Shown here piece after piece: positions 9,524-17,770 of a stretch of DNA of 64,000 nt. Source of the DNA: JAEUMD01 sp050246945 (GTDB lineage: Bacteria > Pseudomonadota > Alphaproteobacteria > Rhizobiales > Hyphomicrobiaceae); assembly GCA_050246945.1 (NCBI GenBank), contig JBFWVC010000011.1, positions 62,001 through 126,000 of the forward strand, written 5' to 3'. The position numbers were made by a program, and so were the translations under genes. Position 1 is the first letter of the stretch. The number at the start of each line of letters is the position of its first letter. The notes under the pieces are model-generated. The model saw only the letters and a list, made by a program, of their open reading frames with translations, was not told the DNA's origin and did no database searches.

Positions 9524-9540
9524 TGGCATAGGGCATGCTT
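9524..9540 (+). promoter_or_regulatory. Sigma-54 (-24/-12) promoter of glnB-glnA
   Basis: TGGCATAGGGCATGCTT has GG and GC 12 bases apart, the spacing required for sigma-54, and lies 64 bases before the glnB start. Nitrogen control of glnBA by NtrC/RpoN is well known in related bacteria. I did not find a convincing NtrC box. Confidence 0.65.
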
Positions 9541-9603
9541 TTGAGTGCGCCGTCCGGCGCGGCAACGTGACAATCCGGAAGACCCGGGAGGCATAAGGGA
9601 TCC

Positions 9604-9942
9604 ATGAAAAAGATCGAGGCCATCATCAAGCCCTTCAAGCTCGACGAGGTGAAGGAGGCACTGCAGGAGATTGGTCTGCAGGGAATTACCGTGATCGAGG
9701 CAAAAGGGTTTGGACGGCAGAAGGGCCACACCGAGCTGTACAGAGGCGCGGAGTACGTGGTCGATTTCCTGCCGAAGGTGAAGGTCGAGGTGGTGCTCAG
9801 CGACGAGATGGTCGACAAAGCCGTGGAAACGATCCAGAACGCAGCCAAGACCGGGCGCATCGGGGACGGCAAGATCTTCATCTCGTCCGTCGAGGAGGCA
9901 ATCCGCATCCGAACCGGCGAGACCGGCAGCGATGCGATCTGA
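9604..9942 (+). CDS. glnB: Nitrogen regulatory protein P-II
   Basis: This encodes 112 residues, the standard length of P-II. It begins MKKIEAIIKPFKLDEVKEAL, and the T-loop carries the uridylylated tyrosine in GHTELYRGAEY (Tyr51). The C-terminal B-loop and C-loop are GRIGDGKIF and VEEAIRIRTGE. The trimeric protein senses 2-oxoglutarate and ATP/ADP and controls glutamine synthetase adenylylation and NtrB. It is cotranscribed with glnA, 106 bases downstream, which favours GlnB over the AmtB-linked GlnK. A sigma-54 promoter lies upstream. AAGGGA precedes the start. Confidence 0.97.
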   Translation: MKKIEAIIKPFKLDEVKEALQEIGLQGITVIEAKGFGRQKGHTELYRGAEYVVDFLPKVKVEVVLSDEMVDKAVETIQNAAKTGRIGDGKIFISSVEEAIRIRTGETGSDAI

Positions 9943-10048
9943 GGCTGCCCGGTCAGACGATACACCAACGCAGTGAAAACGCCGGCCCGCATGCAAGAGC
10001 CGGCAAAGCCAACCCAAAAACTCAAGCGCTCGCAACAGGGGAGTTCTC

Positions 10049-11458
10049 ATGAAGACCGCAAGCGATGTCGTGGCCACGCTCAAGGAGAAGGACGTCAAGT
10101 TCGTCGATCTCCGCTTCACCGACACCAAGGGCAAGATGCAGCACGTTACCGCCGACGTCTCGTGCGTCGACGAGGCTTTGTTCACCGACGGCTACGCGTT
10201 CGACGGCTCGTCGATTGCAGGATGGAAGTCGATCGAGGCTTCGGACATGCTGCTGATGCCCGATCCGGCGTCGGCTCATATCGACCCCTTCTTCGCGCAG
10301 ACGACGATGGCAATCTTCTGCGACGTGCTGGAGCCATCCACCGGCGAAATGTACGAGCGTGACCCGCGTTCGATTGCCAAGAAGGCAGAGGCCTACATGG
10401 CTTCGCTCGGAATTGGCGACAAGGTGTTCTTCGGGCCTGAGGCCGAATTCTTCATCTTCGATGATGTTCGATTCTCCAGCGATATGTACAACGTCGGCTT
10501 CAAGGTCGACAGCACAGAGCTGCCCGCCAATTCCGACACGGCCTACGAGATGGGCAACCTCGGCCACCGTCCGCGCGTCAAGGGCGGCTACTTCCCGGTG
10601 CCGCCAATCGACAGCTGCCAGGACATCCGCTCGGAGATGCTCTCGGTGATGTCGGAGATGGGCGTGGTCGTCGAGAAGCACCACCACGAGGTGGCATCCG
10701 CCCAGCACGAGCTCGGCGTCAAGTTCGGCCCGATGATCCAGATGGCCGACGGCATGCAGATCTACAAATATGTCGTGCACAACGTCGCGCAGGCCTACGG
10801 CAAGACGGCGACGTTCATGCCGAAGCCGATCTTCGGTGACAACGGCTCGGGCATGCACGTCCACCAGTCGATCTGGAAGGGCGACACGCCGATGTTCGCG
10901 GGCAACAAATATGCCGATCTCTCGGAGATGTGCCTCTACTACATCGGCGGCATTCTCAAGCATGCCAAGGCCATCAACGCCTTCACAAACCCGCTGACGA
11001 ACTCCTACAAGCGACTGGTGCCGGGCTACGAAGCCCCTGTGCTGCTTGCCTATTCGGCGCGCAACCGCTCAGCTTCGTGCCGCATTCCGCATGTCACTTC
11101 GCCCAAGGCGAAGCGCATCGAGGTTCGCTTCCCCGATCCGGGTGCGAATCCTTATCTCGCGTTCGCTGCGATGCTGATGGCCGGTCTCGACGGTATCACC
11201 AACAAGATCGATCCAGGCCCGGCGATGGACAAGAACCTCTACGACCTGCCGCCGGCGGAACTTGCCCAGATCCCGACAGTCGCAGGTTCTCTGCGCGAGG
11301 CACTCAAGTCCCTCGACGAGGATCGCGGCTTCCTCAAGATGGGCGGCGTCTTCAGCGACGACACGATCGACGCCTACATCGAACTGCGTATGGAAGAGAA
11401 CATGCGCTACGAGATGACGCCGCATCCGGTCGAGTACGACATGTACTACTCGGTCTAA
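10049..11458 (+). CDS. glnA: Glutamine synthetase type I
   Basis: This encodes 469 residues, full length for dodecameric GSI-beta. It makes glutamine from glutamate, ammonia and ATP in the cytoplasm. The metal and ATP site motifs are FGPEAEFFIFDDV, KPIFGDNGSGMHVHQS and NRSASCRIPHV. The adenylylation site is the Tyr in MDKNLYDLPP, so activity is probably set by GlnE/GlnB. AGGGGAG precedes the ATG. It is the second gene of the glnBA operon and is followed by a strong terminator. Confidence 0.98.
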   Translation: MKTASDVVATLKEKDVKFVDLRFTDTKGKMQHVTADVSCVDEALFTDGYAFDGSSIAGWKSIEASDMLLMPDPASAHIDPFFAQTTMAIFCDVLEPSTGEMYERDPRSIAKKAEAYMASLGIGDKVFFGPEAEFFIFDDVRFSSDMYNVGFKVDSTELPANSDTAYEMGNLGHRPRVKGGYFPVPPIDSCQDIRSEMLSVMSEMGVVVEKHHHEVASAQHELGVKFGPMIQMADGMQIYKYVVHNVAQAYGKTATFMPKPIFGDNGSGMHVHQSIWKGDTPMFAGNKYADLSEMCLYYIGGILKHAKAINAFTNPLTNSYKRLVPGYEAPVLLAYSARNRSASCRIPHVTSPKAKRIEVRFPDPGANPYLAFAAMLMAGLDGITNKIDPGPAMDKNLYDLPPAELAQIPTVAGSLREALKSLDEDRGFLKMGGVFSDDTIDAYIELRMEENMRYEMTPHPVEYDMYYSV

Positions 11459-11485
11459 GTCCAACTCGGATCGCCGAACGAAAAA

Positions 11486-11524
11486 CGGGCCTGGGAGCAC
11501 AACGTTCCCGGGCCCGCTTTTTAT
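11486..11524 (+). terminator. Rho-independent terminator of glnBA
   Basis: CGGGCCTGGGA and TCCCGGGCCCG pair across a short loop and are followed by a T-rich run (CTTTTTAT). It lies 28 bases after the glnA stop. Confidence 0.85.
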
Positions 11525-11940
11525 CTGAAACTGTTTTCATCCAAAAATTTTTGATGTGAACCTTTGTGCCGATATGAATTTGCATCGTCCAGCATCTCCT
11601 CAATATTTTATATCGCTACATTCTGAAGTCCAAATACCGCTCGCCGAGAATCTCGATAGAATTGCCATGCGAACCCTGCCAAGGACGGCCAATCTGAACC
11701 GGCTCGACCGCTGTGTTTTGCCCTTCAGACAAAAAAATTTATTCGCAAACGATTCCAGCGCGATAAAGCCACTTTTCGGGGTCAGCAAGCTGATCGCTTG
11801 ACGACAGCATCGTGACACGCAACAGCGTTTGGCATATGGTATACCTGCAGGTGGAGATCGCGAACCGGTTTCGAAATCACACCTAACTCACGGAAAATAA
11901 TAGATAATACCAACGGTGGAAACCCCTACTCGGAGGCTGC
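11525..11940. other. AT-richer intergenic region before the OFA transporter
   Basis: About 415 bases without a gene, noticeably richer in A and T than the flanks. It must hold the promoter of the MFS gene at 11941. I see no operator or repeat that I can name. The short open frames in it have no ribosome-binding site. Confidence 0.45.
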
Positions 11941-13248
11941 ATGACCATCGCTAGCCAACCGCCCCATGGGGCGGCTATGGCTCCCCAAGCGCAAGCAGGG
12001 AGCGGACTGAAATCTCGCTGGATTCAAATCGTGGTGGGCGTCATCTGCATGGTGGCCGCCGCGAACATTCAGTATGCCTGGACACTCTTCGTTCCTGAAA
12101 TACAAAAGACGTTTGGATGGGAACGCGCCGCGATCCAAGCCACCTTTACGATCTTCGTGATCGTACAAACATGGATGGCACCAATCGAGGGCTATTTCAT
12201 CGATAGATTCGGTCCGCGACTGATGGTTTTCATCGGCGGCTTTTTCGTCGGCTTGTCGTGGGTGATCGACAGCTACGCGACGACGCTTTCGAATTTCTAC
12301 ATCGGCGCTGTGGCCGGAGGCATCGGCGTGGGATGCGTCTACGCGACCTGCGTCAACAACGCGATCAAATGGTTCCCCGACCGCCGCGGCCTCGCCGTCG
12401 GCCTCACTGCGGGCGGCTATGGCGCAGGCTCTGCGCTTACCATCCTGCCCATCGCAAACATGATCTCCAGCGGCGGATACACCCAGGCATTTTTCTGGTT
12501 CGGCATCGTTCAGGGCGCGGCGATCATGCTGGCATCTGCCTTCCTTCGCTCTCCTGCCAAAGGCGAAGTCACAGCGACTTCGTCGAAGATTGCTCAGAGC
12601 CGCAAGGATTATACCCTCAAAGAGGCCATGGGTACGCCAGTCTTCTATCTGTTGTTCATCATGTTCATTCTGACCGTCACAGGCGGTTTGATGGCGGTGG
12701 CACAGCTCGGCGTCGTCGCGAAGGATCTCGGCGTCAAGGAACACCCGGTCAATCTCGGCTTCATCGTGATTGCCGCCCTACCTTTCGCATTGATGCTCGA
12801 TCGCATCATGAATGGAATTTCGCGTCCGATGTTCGGATGGGTTTCCGACCACATCGGCCGTGAGAACACGATGTTCGTCGCCTTCATGCTCGAGGGACTT
12901 GGCATCGTGGCGCTCGCCACGTTTGGACACAACCCGTGGGCATTCATCATCCTCAGCGGCATCGTCTTCCTGGCGTGGGGCGAGGTCTACAGCCTCTTCA
13001 GCGCCACGTCGGCCGACGCCTTCGGAACCAAGCACATCGGCATGATCTACGGGGTTCTCTACTGCGCCAAGGGCATCGCCGCGCTGCTCGTTCCGGTCGG
13101 CAACCTGCTGATGGAGGCAACGGGCACCTGGTCGACTGTGTTTTACACGGTGGCAGCAATGGACATCACGGCTGCTCTTTGCGCGGTGTTGGTGCTGAAG
13201 CCGCTGTTGCGGCGTCACCACCAGCTGGCGGCTCAGGCCGCAGGCTAA
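11941..13248 (+). CDS. OFA-family MFS transporter (oxalate/formate antiporter-like)
   Basis: This encodes 435 residues with 12 predicted membrane segments. It belongs to the oxalate:formate antiporter family of the major facilitator superfamily. Typical parts are IQYAWTLFVPEIQ in the first helix, FIDRFGPRLMVFIGG in loop 2-3 (the MFS signature), VGCVYATCVNNAIKWFPDRRGLAVGL, and GWVSDHIGRENTMF in loop 8-9. Members carry oxalate, formate, lactate or other small carboxylates; the substrate here cannot be fixed. In a methylotroph, C1 or C2 acid exchange would fit. GGAGG lies 6 bases before the ATG. Confidence 0.87.
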   Translation: MTIASQPPHGAAMAPQAQAGSGLKSRWIQIVVGVICMVAAANIQYAWTLFVPEIQKTFGWERAAIQATFTIFVIVQTWMAPIEGYFIDRFGPRLMVFIGGFFVGLSWVIDSYATTLSNFYIGAVAGGIGVGCVYATCVNNAIKWFPDRRGLAVGLTAGGYGAGSALTILPIANMISSGGYTQAFFWFGIVQGAAIMLASAFLRSPAKGEVTATSSKIAQSRKDYTLKEAMGTPVFYLLFIMFILTVTGGLMAVAQLGVVAKDLGVKEHPVNLGFIVIAALPFALMLDRIMNGISRPMFGWVSDHIGRENTMFVAFMLEGLGIVALATFGHNPWAFIILSGIVFLAWGEVYSLFSATSADAFGTKHIGMIYGVLYCAKGIAALLVPVGNLLMEATGTWSTVFYTVAAMDITAALCAVLVLKPLLRRHHQLAAQAAG

Positions 13249-13279
13249 ACCGTGCAAGTGTGGATGCGTTGAAAGAATC

Positions 13280-13308
13280 GGAAGGCGCCTGCAATGGCGC
13301 CTTCCTTG
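13280..13308. terminator. Hairpin between convergent genes
   Basis: GGAAGGCGCC and GGCGCCTTCC form a 10-bp perfect stem with a 6-base loop between the OFA carrier gene and convergent nadV. No long T-run follows, so it may end transcription only weakly or work in both directions. Confidence 0.55.
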
Positions 13309-13379
13309 CCGCTTGCCCTTACACGGCTTTCAGTGACCTGCCCCACGACCACGGCACAAACCGCCAGCCGACACGCGTT

Positions 13380-14828
13380 TCATAGATAGGATACATCGCC
13401 GGCGCGAGAGCGCACCTCGGCCAGTGTCGTCCGGCGCAACAAGTCGCCGTCTCGCCACACAGGCACCAGGAGGTTTTCGCCGTCGCCAAGGTCGTCGAGC
13501 CGGCACCATCCGTAGCGGCCATCCCGATGGAACACTGCAAGGCGCCCAGCTTTCGAGGCCTTGCCCGGGTCGGTCTTAGGATCCTTGGCGAGATCGTGCC
13601 AATGGCCTGAAGAATCCTGGCGGGCGTTGGCCTTCATCGCAAACCGCAAGGTGTCGCGATTGACCTTCTGCAAGAGCGCAGCGCCCATGCCGAAAGCGAT
13701 GTTTTCGGCCGACCAGCCCTTGGCGAGCAAGCGCTCCAGGATCACGGCGATCGTGTGCGGATTGACGCCATCGCCCTGGATGACGCGCACCGCGGGATCG
13801 AGCACCTTGTAGCCCTTGGCGTTCACCGTGAAGCCATACGACTGGCCCAGCATCTCGACGACATCGATGGGTACGACCGTCGGATCACCGCTGTCGGGCC
13901 GCACGACCAATGTGCCGCCCATTTTCCGCACCTCGTCCTTCAGCTTCTCACCCCACATTTCCCGTACAGCGCGATAAATGTCGTAGCTGTCGGAGACGAC
14001 GGCGACGAACCTGCCTGGTTCGCCGAAGCGGCGGATCATGTTGCGGAAGGCATCTTCTTCGCCCGCCTCTCCCCACGCCGTCATCGTGGAGTGCTCGGCC
14101 GCTGGGATGGAGTAGCCCGCCATCGGCTCCTCATAATAGGCGCGCGCATAAAGCAGCGCGGTCAACGTGTCGGTGCCAGCGAAGTTGACGAGGTGGCCCA
14201 GTCCGCCAATGCCAGCCTGCTCGAAGCTCGACGCGCCGCGCGCTCCGAAGTCATGCAGGCGAGAGGGAAGGACGGCGGCGGCGACGTCCGCCTCGGCGCT
14301 CTTGTCGAGCGCTGCCGCGATGGTCCGCTTGACGCCCCATGACACCGTCGCGACGGTCGAGGGATACCAGATCGCGCGCAGCAGCGCGGTTTCGACGTAG
14401 GTCGCAAGCCAGAACAGCTCCGGGTCGGTTGTGCGCACCTGGAGCAGCGGTATGCCCGCCGGCACCACCATCCCTTCGGGAAGCGCCTCTATCTCGATGG
14501 GCAGATAACCGCCGTGTCGATCGAGGATGCGCTGCCAGCCGTCGCGATTGAACGGAAGGCCATGCGCGGTGGCAATCTCTTCTGCTTCGTCGATATCCGC
14601 AGCGACAACGCGACGCGTAAGATAGTCGAGCAGAAACATCTGCAGGCCAAAGAAGAGGACGTGGTCGGCATCGCCACCCGGGCGCGCCTCAACATATGCG
14701 GACACCGCTCGCGTGCCAGGCGGATACTGCAGGAAGTGGGAGAGCTTGTAGCTATCTGTGTTGAGGATCGGATTGTGCAGGCCTACGGCACGGGGCAATC
14801 GGCTGGCTGCATGTTTCGTATCGGTCAT
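13380..14828 (-). CDS. nadV: Nicotinamide phosphoribosyltransferase (NadV/NAMPT type)
   Basis: This encodes 482 residues. It begins HNPILNTDSYKLSHFLQYPPG, the conserved NAMPT/NadV start, and carries HDFGARGASSFEQAGIGGLGHLVNF, VVSDSYDIYRAV and LVVRPDSGDPT, which bind nicotinamide and PRPP. The reaction joins nicotinamide and PRPP to give NMN. It follows the NadM-Nudix gene by 87 bases on the same strand, so the two make a direct nicotinamide-to-NAD route without deamidation. AGAGGAG precedes the ATG. Confidence 0.93.
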   Translation of the reverse strand: MTDTKHAASRLPRAVGLHNPILNTDSYKLSHFLQYPPGTRAVSAYVEARPGGDADHVLFFGLQMFLLDYLTRRVVAADIDEAEEIATAHGLPFNRDGWQRILDRHGGYLPIEIEALPEGMVVPAGIPLLQVRTTDPELFWLATYVETALLRAIWYPSTVATVSWGVKRTIAAALDKSAEADVAAAVLPSRLHDFGARGASSFEQAGIGGLGHLVNFAGTDTLTALLYARAYYEEPMAGYSIPAAEHSTMTAWGEAGEEDAFRNMIRRFGEPGRFVAVVSDSYDIYRAVREMWGEKLKDEVRKMGGTLVVRPDSGDPTVVPIDVVEMLGQSYGFTVNAKGYKVLDPAVRVIQGDGVNPHTIAVILERLLAKGWSAENIAFGMGAALLQKVNRDTLRFAMKANARQDSSGHWHDLAKDPKTDPGKASKAGRLAVFHRDGRYGWCRLDDLGDGENLLVPVWRDGDLLRRTTLAEVRSRAGDVSYL

Positions 14829-14915
14829 GGCGAGAACTCCTCTTGCCGTTGAGTGACATCCGGACTCCCCGGATGCCGGCGAGACGCAGCATGGACTGAA
14901 CGTCCGGGCCGCGCT

Positions 14916-15989
14916 TCAGATCCCAGTCATCGACTGGAGAATGAACCAGTGATCCTCGAAAAACGCCCGCGGATCGAGATCCGCGAAGCGATACCACGCA
15001 GCATGCGCGGCATCGTCGCCGCCTTTCACCTTGTAGAGCTTCCGGCGGTCGGGGCAGCGCACGAGGAAGGCATGCGTAATCGTACGGCCGCGCTCGGAAC
15101 GGGCTGGAGCATCGAAGACACGGGTCGCGCGGTCGTCGATGAACGAGGCCAGCATTGCCGGTGGTATCGGCCCCTTCTGGTCGGCGATGCTGGTTTCCTC
15201 GCGCAACTCTCGGATGGCCGCGTCGCGCAAGCGCTCGTCGGCGCCGACGAACCCGCCCGGCAATGCCAGCAGCCCTTTGCCGGGTGCATCGCGACGGCGA
15301 ACGAGCAGCACGTGGCCGGATTGCTCGACGATGCAGTCGACGGTGACGAAGGTCGGCGCATAAGGTGCAGCTTCCCAGCTTCTCTTGTAATCGGCCACCC
15401 ATTCGGCTTCAGCGACAAGCCAGGCGAATTCGGGCGTCAGACGGAAGACTTCCAATTGTGCGACGACTTCGGGCGGGCATGTATCGCGCGGCAGGACGGG
15501 CGCGCGGCGGAAGTAGTCGCGACGTATATCGGTGGCAGCGAACGTACCGTATGGAGCTTCAATCTCAGCGAGGTCCCACTCGGGAAACGATTTCAGATAG
15601 CCGCTGGAAGCATCCTTCGCATAGCCAACGAGGCCGACCCTGAAATCATTCACGCCGTGCAGCGTTGTGCCACCACCGTTGGCATGATCGAGAACGGCCC
15701 GCGTGACCATTCTCTGCACCGCCATTACCCAGGCCGTGTCATTGTAGGCATAATCGTCGACCGGTCTGACGACGAGTCGACCAGCGGCAATCTCGCTGGG
15801 AAATACGGCGCGCAACATGGCCGCGCGCTCATCATAGGTGAATGGGTTCTTGACGGATCGCGCGACGTTGGGCGAGCCGATGAGGACGATCACATGACGC
15901 GCCTTGCCAAGCGCGGCACTGATGACGTGACGATGTCCGAGATGGAACGGCTGGAAGCGGCCTATGAAGGCCAGATAATCGTAGGTCAT
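14916..15989 (-). CDS. Bifunctional NMN adenylyltransferase / Nudix hydrolase
   Basis: This encodes 357 residues. Residues 1-180 are a NadM-type nucleotidyltransferase with the IGRFQPFHLGHRHVI ATP-binding motif and the RxSxxxPFT equivalent SVKNPFTYDER. Residues 200-357 are a Nudix domain with the box GGFVGADERLRDAAIRELREET (starting PGKGLLALPGG). The fusion turns NMN into NAD and hydrolyses a nucleotide such as ADP-ribose. GAGGGAG precedes the ATG. It is the first gene of the nadM-nadV salvage operon. No NrtR-type repressor gene is next to it. Confidence 0.92.
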   Translation of the reverse strand: MTYDYLAFIGRFQPFHLGHRHVISAALGKARHVIVLIGSPNVARSVKNPFTYDERAAMLRAVFPSEIAAGRLVVRPVDDYAYNDTAWVMAVQRMVTRAVLDHANGGGTTLHGVNDFRVGLVGYAKDASSGYLKSFPEWDLAEIEAPYGTFAATDIRRDYFRRAPVLPRDTCPPEVVAQLEVFRLTPEFAWLVAEAEWVADYKRSWEAAPYAPTFVTVDCIVEQSGHVLLVRRRDAPGKGLLALPGGFVGADERLRDAAIRELREETSIADQKGPIPPAMLASFIDDRATRVFDAPARSERGRTITHAFLVRCPDRRKLYKVKGGDDAAHAAWYRFADLDPRAFFEDHWFILQSMTGI

Positions 15990-16196
15990 GCCGAGACTCC
16001 CTCGACGGATAGGAACGTTGCGCGCGAACTCCTCGCACGCCATTCCTCAATATGGCGCGGGGTCGGACAAAATTGAAGGGGTCAGCCGCGACTATCGCCA
16101 ACGCACCCTGACAGCCGGCGGCCCCGGCATGCATGGCGGACGCTTTCACCGTCGCGCGCAGGCGGCACGTCGGAAACAGCATGATCGGAATGCGCG

Positions 16197-16532
16197 TCAG
16201 TAGAAGAAAAGGACCGCCAGGCAAACGCCGGCGACGCCGATGCGGTAGAAGTTGCGCTCGTTCGCAATCAGCCAGCGCACGAAGTTGCGCGGCAGCTCGA
16301 ACCAGGAGACCTGGCAAAACAATGCCAGCAGAATGCCGGCGGCGACACCGACACCAACAGATGGCCAATGCAGATTCCAATCCCGTACCGAAGCGGTGGG
16401 AGCCAAGAATTCTGTTGCCGACGATGACTTGGCCCCGATTGCGCCAAGCTCGGGGATGCCACCGCCGTATCCAAGCAGTGCCGCGACGGCTACAGCCGCC
16501 AGACCGACAAAACCTGCCGCCGTCTTGCTCAT
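16197..16532 (-). CDS. Small membrane protein, unknown function
   Basis: This encodes 111 residues with three likely membrane segments: AAGFVGLAAVAVAALLGYGGG, VGVGVAAGILLALFCQVSW and IGVAGVCLAVLFFY at the extreme C-terminus. The loop between the first two is rich in Ser, Ala and Thr. I do not recognise the family. The start MSKTAAG has GGTGGA upstream. It lies alone between the NAD salvage operon and a long gap. Confidence 0.65.
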   Translation of the reverse strand: MSKTAAGFVGLAAVAVAALLGYGGGIPELGAIGAKSSSATEFLAPTASVRDWNLHWPSVGVGVAAGILLALFCQVSWFELPRNFVRWLIANERNFYRIGVAGVCLAVLFFY

Positions 16533-16737
16533 CCGTTCCACCTGCCAGCCGTCATGCCCGTATTGCGGCATCCGCCTGGTCCATCGACTGCCAACATTTT
16601 CCAAAGGCTAACCTGAGAGCGTCAACAGGGCGTTAACCATGCTTGGCAGGTAACGCTCCGCTGGCGGAGATGCGCCGCAGCATCGAATGGCGTTGACAGG
16701 CCGCATGGTGAGGCGCACACTTTCATAATTCCTTCGA

Positions 16738-16774
16738 AAGGAGGTCTAAGAAAATGTCTCCGCCGGGTCGATAG
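16738..16774 (+). promoter_or_regulatory. Strong ribosome-binding site with a six-codon ORF
   Basis: AAAGGAGGT is followed 7 bases later by ATG TCT CCG CCG GGT CGA TAG, encoding MSPPGR. The site is near perfect yet the frame stops at once, so this is either a leader peptide or the remains of a broken gene. Confidence 0.4.
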
Positions 16775-16960
16775 AAGCCGCCTGAAAGCAAGATCTCAGT
16801 CGATCTTCAAAAATGGTGGCGAATATTTGAAAAGCTGAAAACATCGACGCTTCTGAACGTCGTCTGGGACCATAACTCCTGTGCAGATGGTTATGCGCAG
16901 TGCATGGCCCGAATGAACTAGTGCCATACTTGGCTTGAGCGCTTTCATTCGACAGGATCT

Positions 16961-17224
16961 GTGGCTTCATACTACAGGACGAGCGTAATTCTCGACGGAG
17001 GTCGTTACAGGCTGAAAGGACGTAAAACGGCAATAATCCCGAAGGCTCCGGCCAATCTGCGGGCACATGTTCGACGCAGCCACCCAGCGAGCGGGCTGCA
17101 GTTCAGTGATGGTAGGTGCGACCCATTGGGTGTGACGATCACCCGTACCACTGGCGTCGTAGACCACCAATCCGGCATGATGTTCGAGCGGGCAGAGCGC
17201 ATGGGTGAGGCCATACGTCGATAG
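16961..17224 (+). CDS. Doubtful small ORF or sRNA gene before a terminator
   Basis: An 87-codon frame from GTG (MASYYRTSVILDGG) that ends 24 bases before a strong intrinsic terminator. The protein is basic and matches nothing I know, and the ribosome site is weak. The terminator does show that something is transcribed here on the plus strand; a small RNA is as likely as a protein. Confidence 0.25.
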   Translation: MASYYRTSVILDGGRYRLKGRKTAIIPKAPANLRAHVRRSHPASGLQFSDGRCDPLGVTITRTTGVVDHQSGMMFERAERMGEAIRR

Positions 17225-17247
17225 GATAGCCCAAGGAACGATCCGGC

Positions 17248-17290
17248 AAGCCCGGGGGGTGCTGAGGCACCCCGCCGGGCTCTGTCTTTT
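17248..17290 (+). terminator. Strong rho-independent terminator
   Basis: AGCCCGGGGGGTGC and GCACCCCGCCGGGCT pair over a 4-base loop (TGAG), followed by CTGTCTTTTTG. It has no annotated gene directly upstream apart from the doubtful frame ending at 17224. Confidence 0.75.
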
Positions 17291-17633
17291 TGCGGCGATC
17301 GGATTTGTCGGGTGGAATTTGTTGGGGGGTACACTCGGCCGGGTTGTCAGGGTGAGAGGTTCTGATGAAGCGTCGTAGTGAGGTCAAGGGCTTCGACTCT
17401 GTCGGTTTCTACCTCCGCCTCGCCGTCTCCCCACTTCCATCGGGCAAGCCGTTCTGAGCTGCCCAACGGTGGCCGCGATCATGCAATTCCATGACCGACT
17501 GTCCGCGCGATGGTTTCAGCCCGCTTCGGGAAAGAGGCGTGAAACGGCGGTGCTGAAATCTGGAACGAGATGATCGCCATGGCTCACAGAATGCGGCAAA
17601 CGGAATTGTCGCATGACGCACCCGTCAACGCCG

Positions 17634-17738
17634 TAGATCGCGTTCATGTTTCATGGAACCACGCACACGATCCATTCAATTGTTTCGAGCATGTTTTTCA
17701 CTCTGAACCGCTGCGCACTTCGGCTAAACGTGCTCTAG
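17634..17738 (+). repeat. Composite 105-bp palindromic repeat, copy 1
   Basis: It starts TAGATCGCGTTCATG and ends in AACGTGCTCTAG. Two modules follow each other: an arm pair based on GATCGCGTTC and a palindrome GAGCATGTT...CTGAACCGCT...AACGTGCTC. The same arrangement recurs at 19079-19186 and 31184-31288. This copy is the most diverged and lies just upstream of the DUF4846 gene. Confidence 0.75.
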
Positions 17739-17770
17739 CATGCCTGGGCAGCGGCGCTTGTGCAGTAGCC

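Larger units (their letters stand above)
16533..17633. other. Long region without a confident gene
   Basis: About 1.1 kb. It contains a perfect Shine-Dalgarno followed by a six-codon frame (16738-16774), a GTG-started 87-codon frame at 16961-17224 with no known family and a weak ribosome site, and a strong terminator at 17248-17290. The latter two could be one small transcription unit, coding or not. Nothing else in it is recognisable. Confidence 0.5.

Noticed and set aside
9980..10005. Attenuator hairpin between glnB and glnA
   Set aside because: The only stem is a pair of self-complementary GCCGGC blocks with no T-run; too weak to call.
14853..16076. 407-codon plus-strand frame opposite NadM-Nudix
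   Set aside because: It mirrors the coding gene on the other strand, whose nucleotidyltransferase and Nudix motifs are unmistakable.
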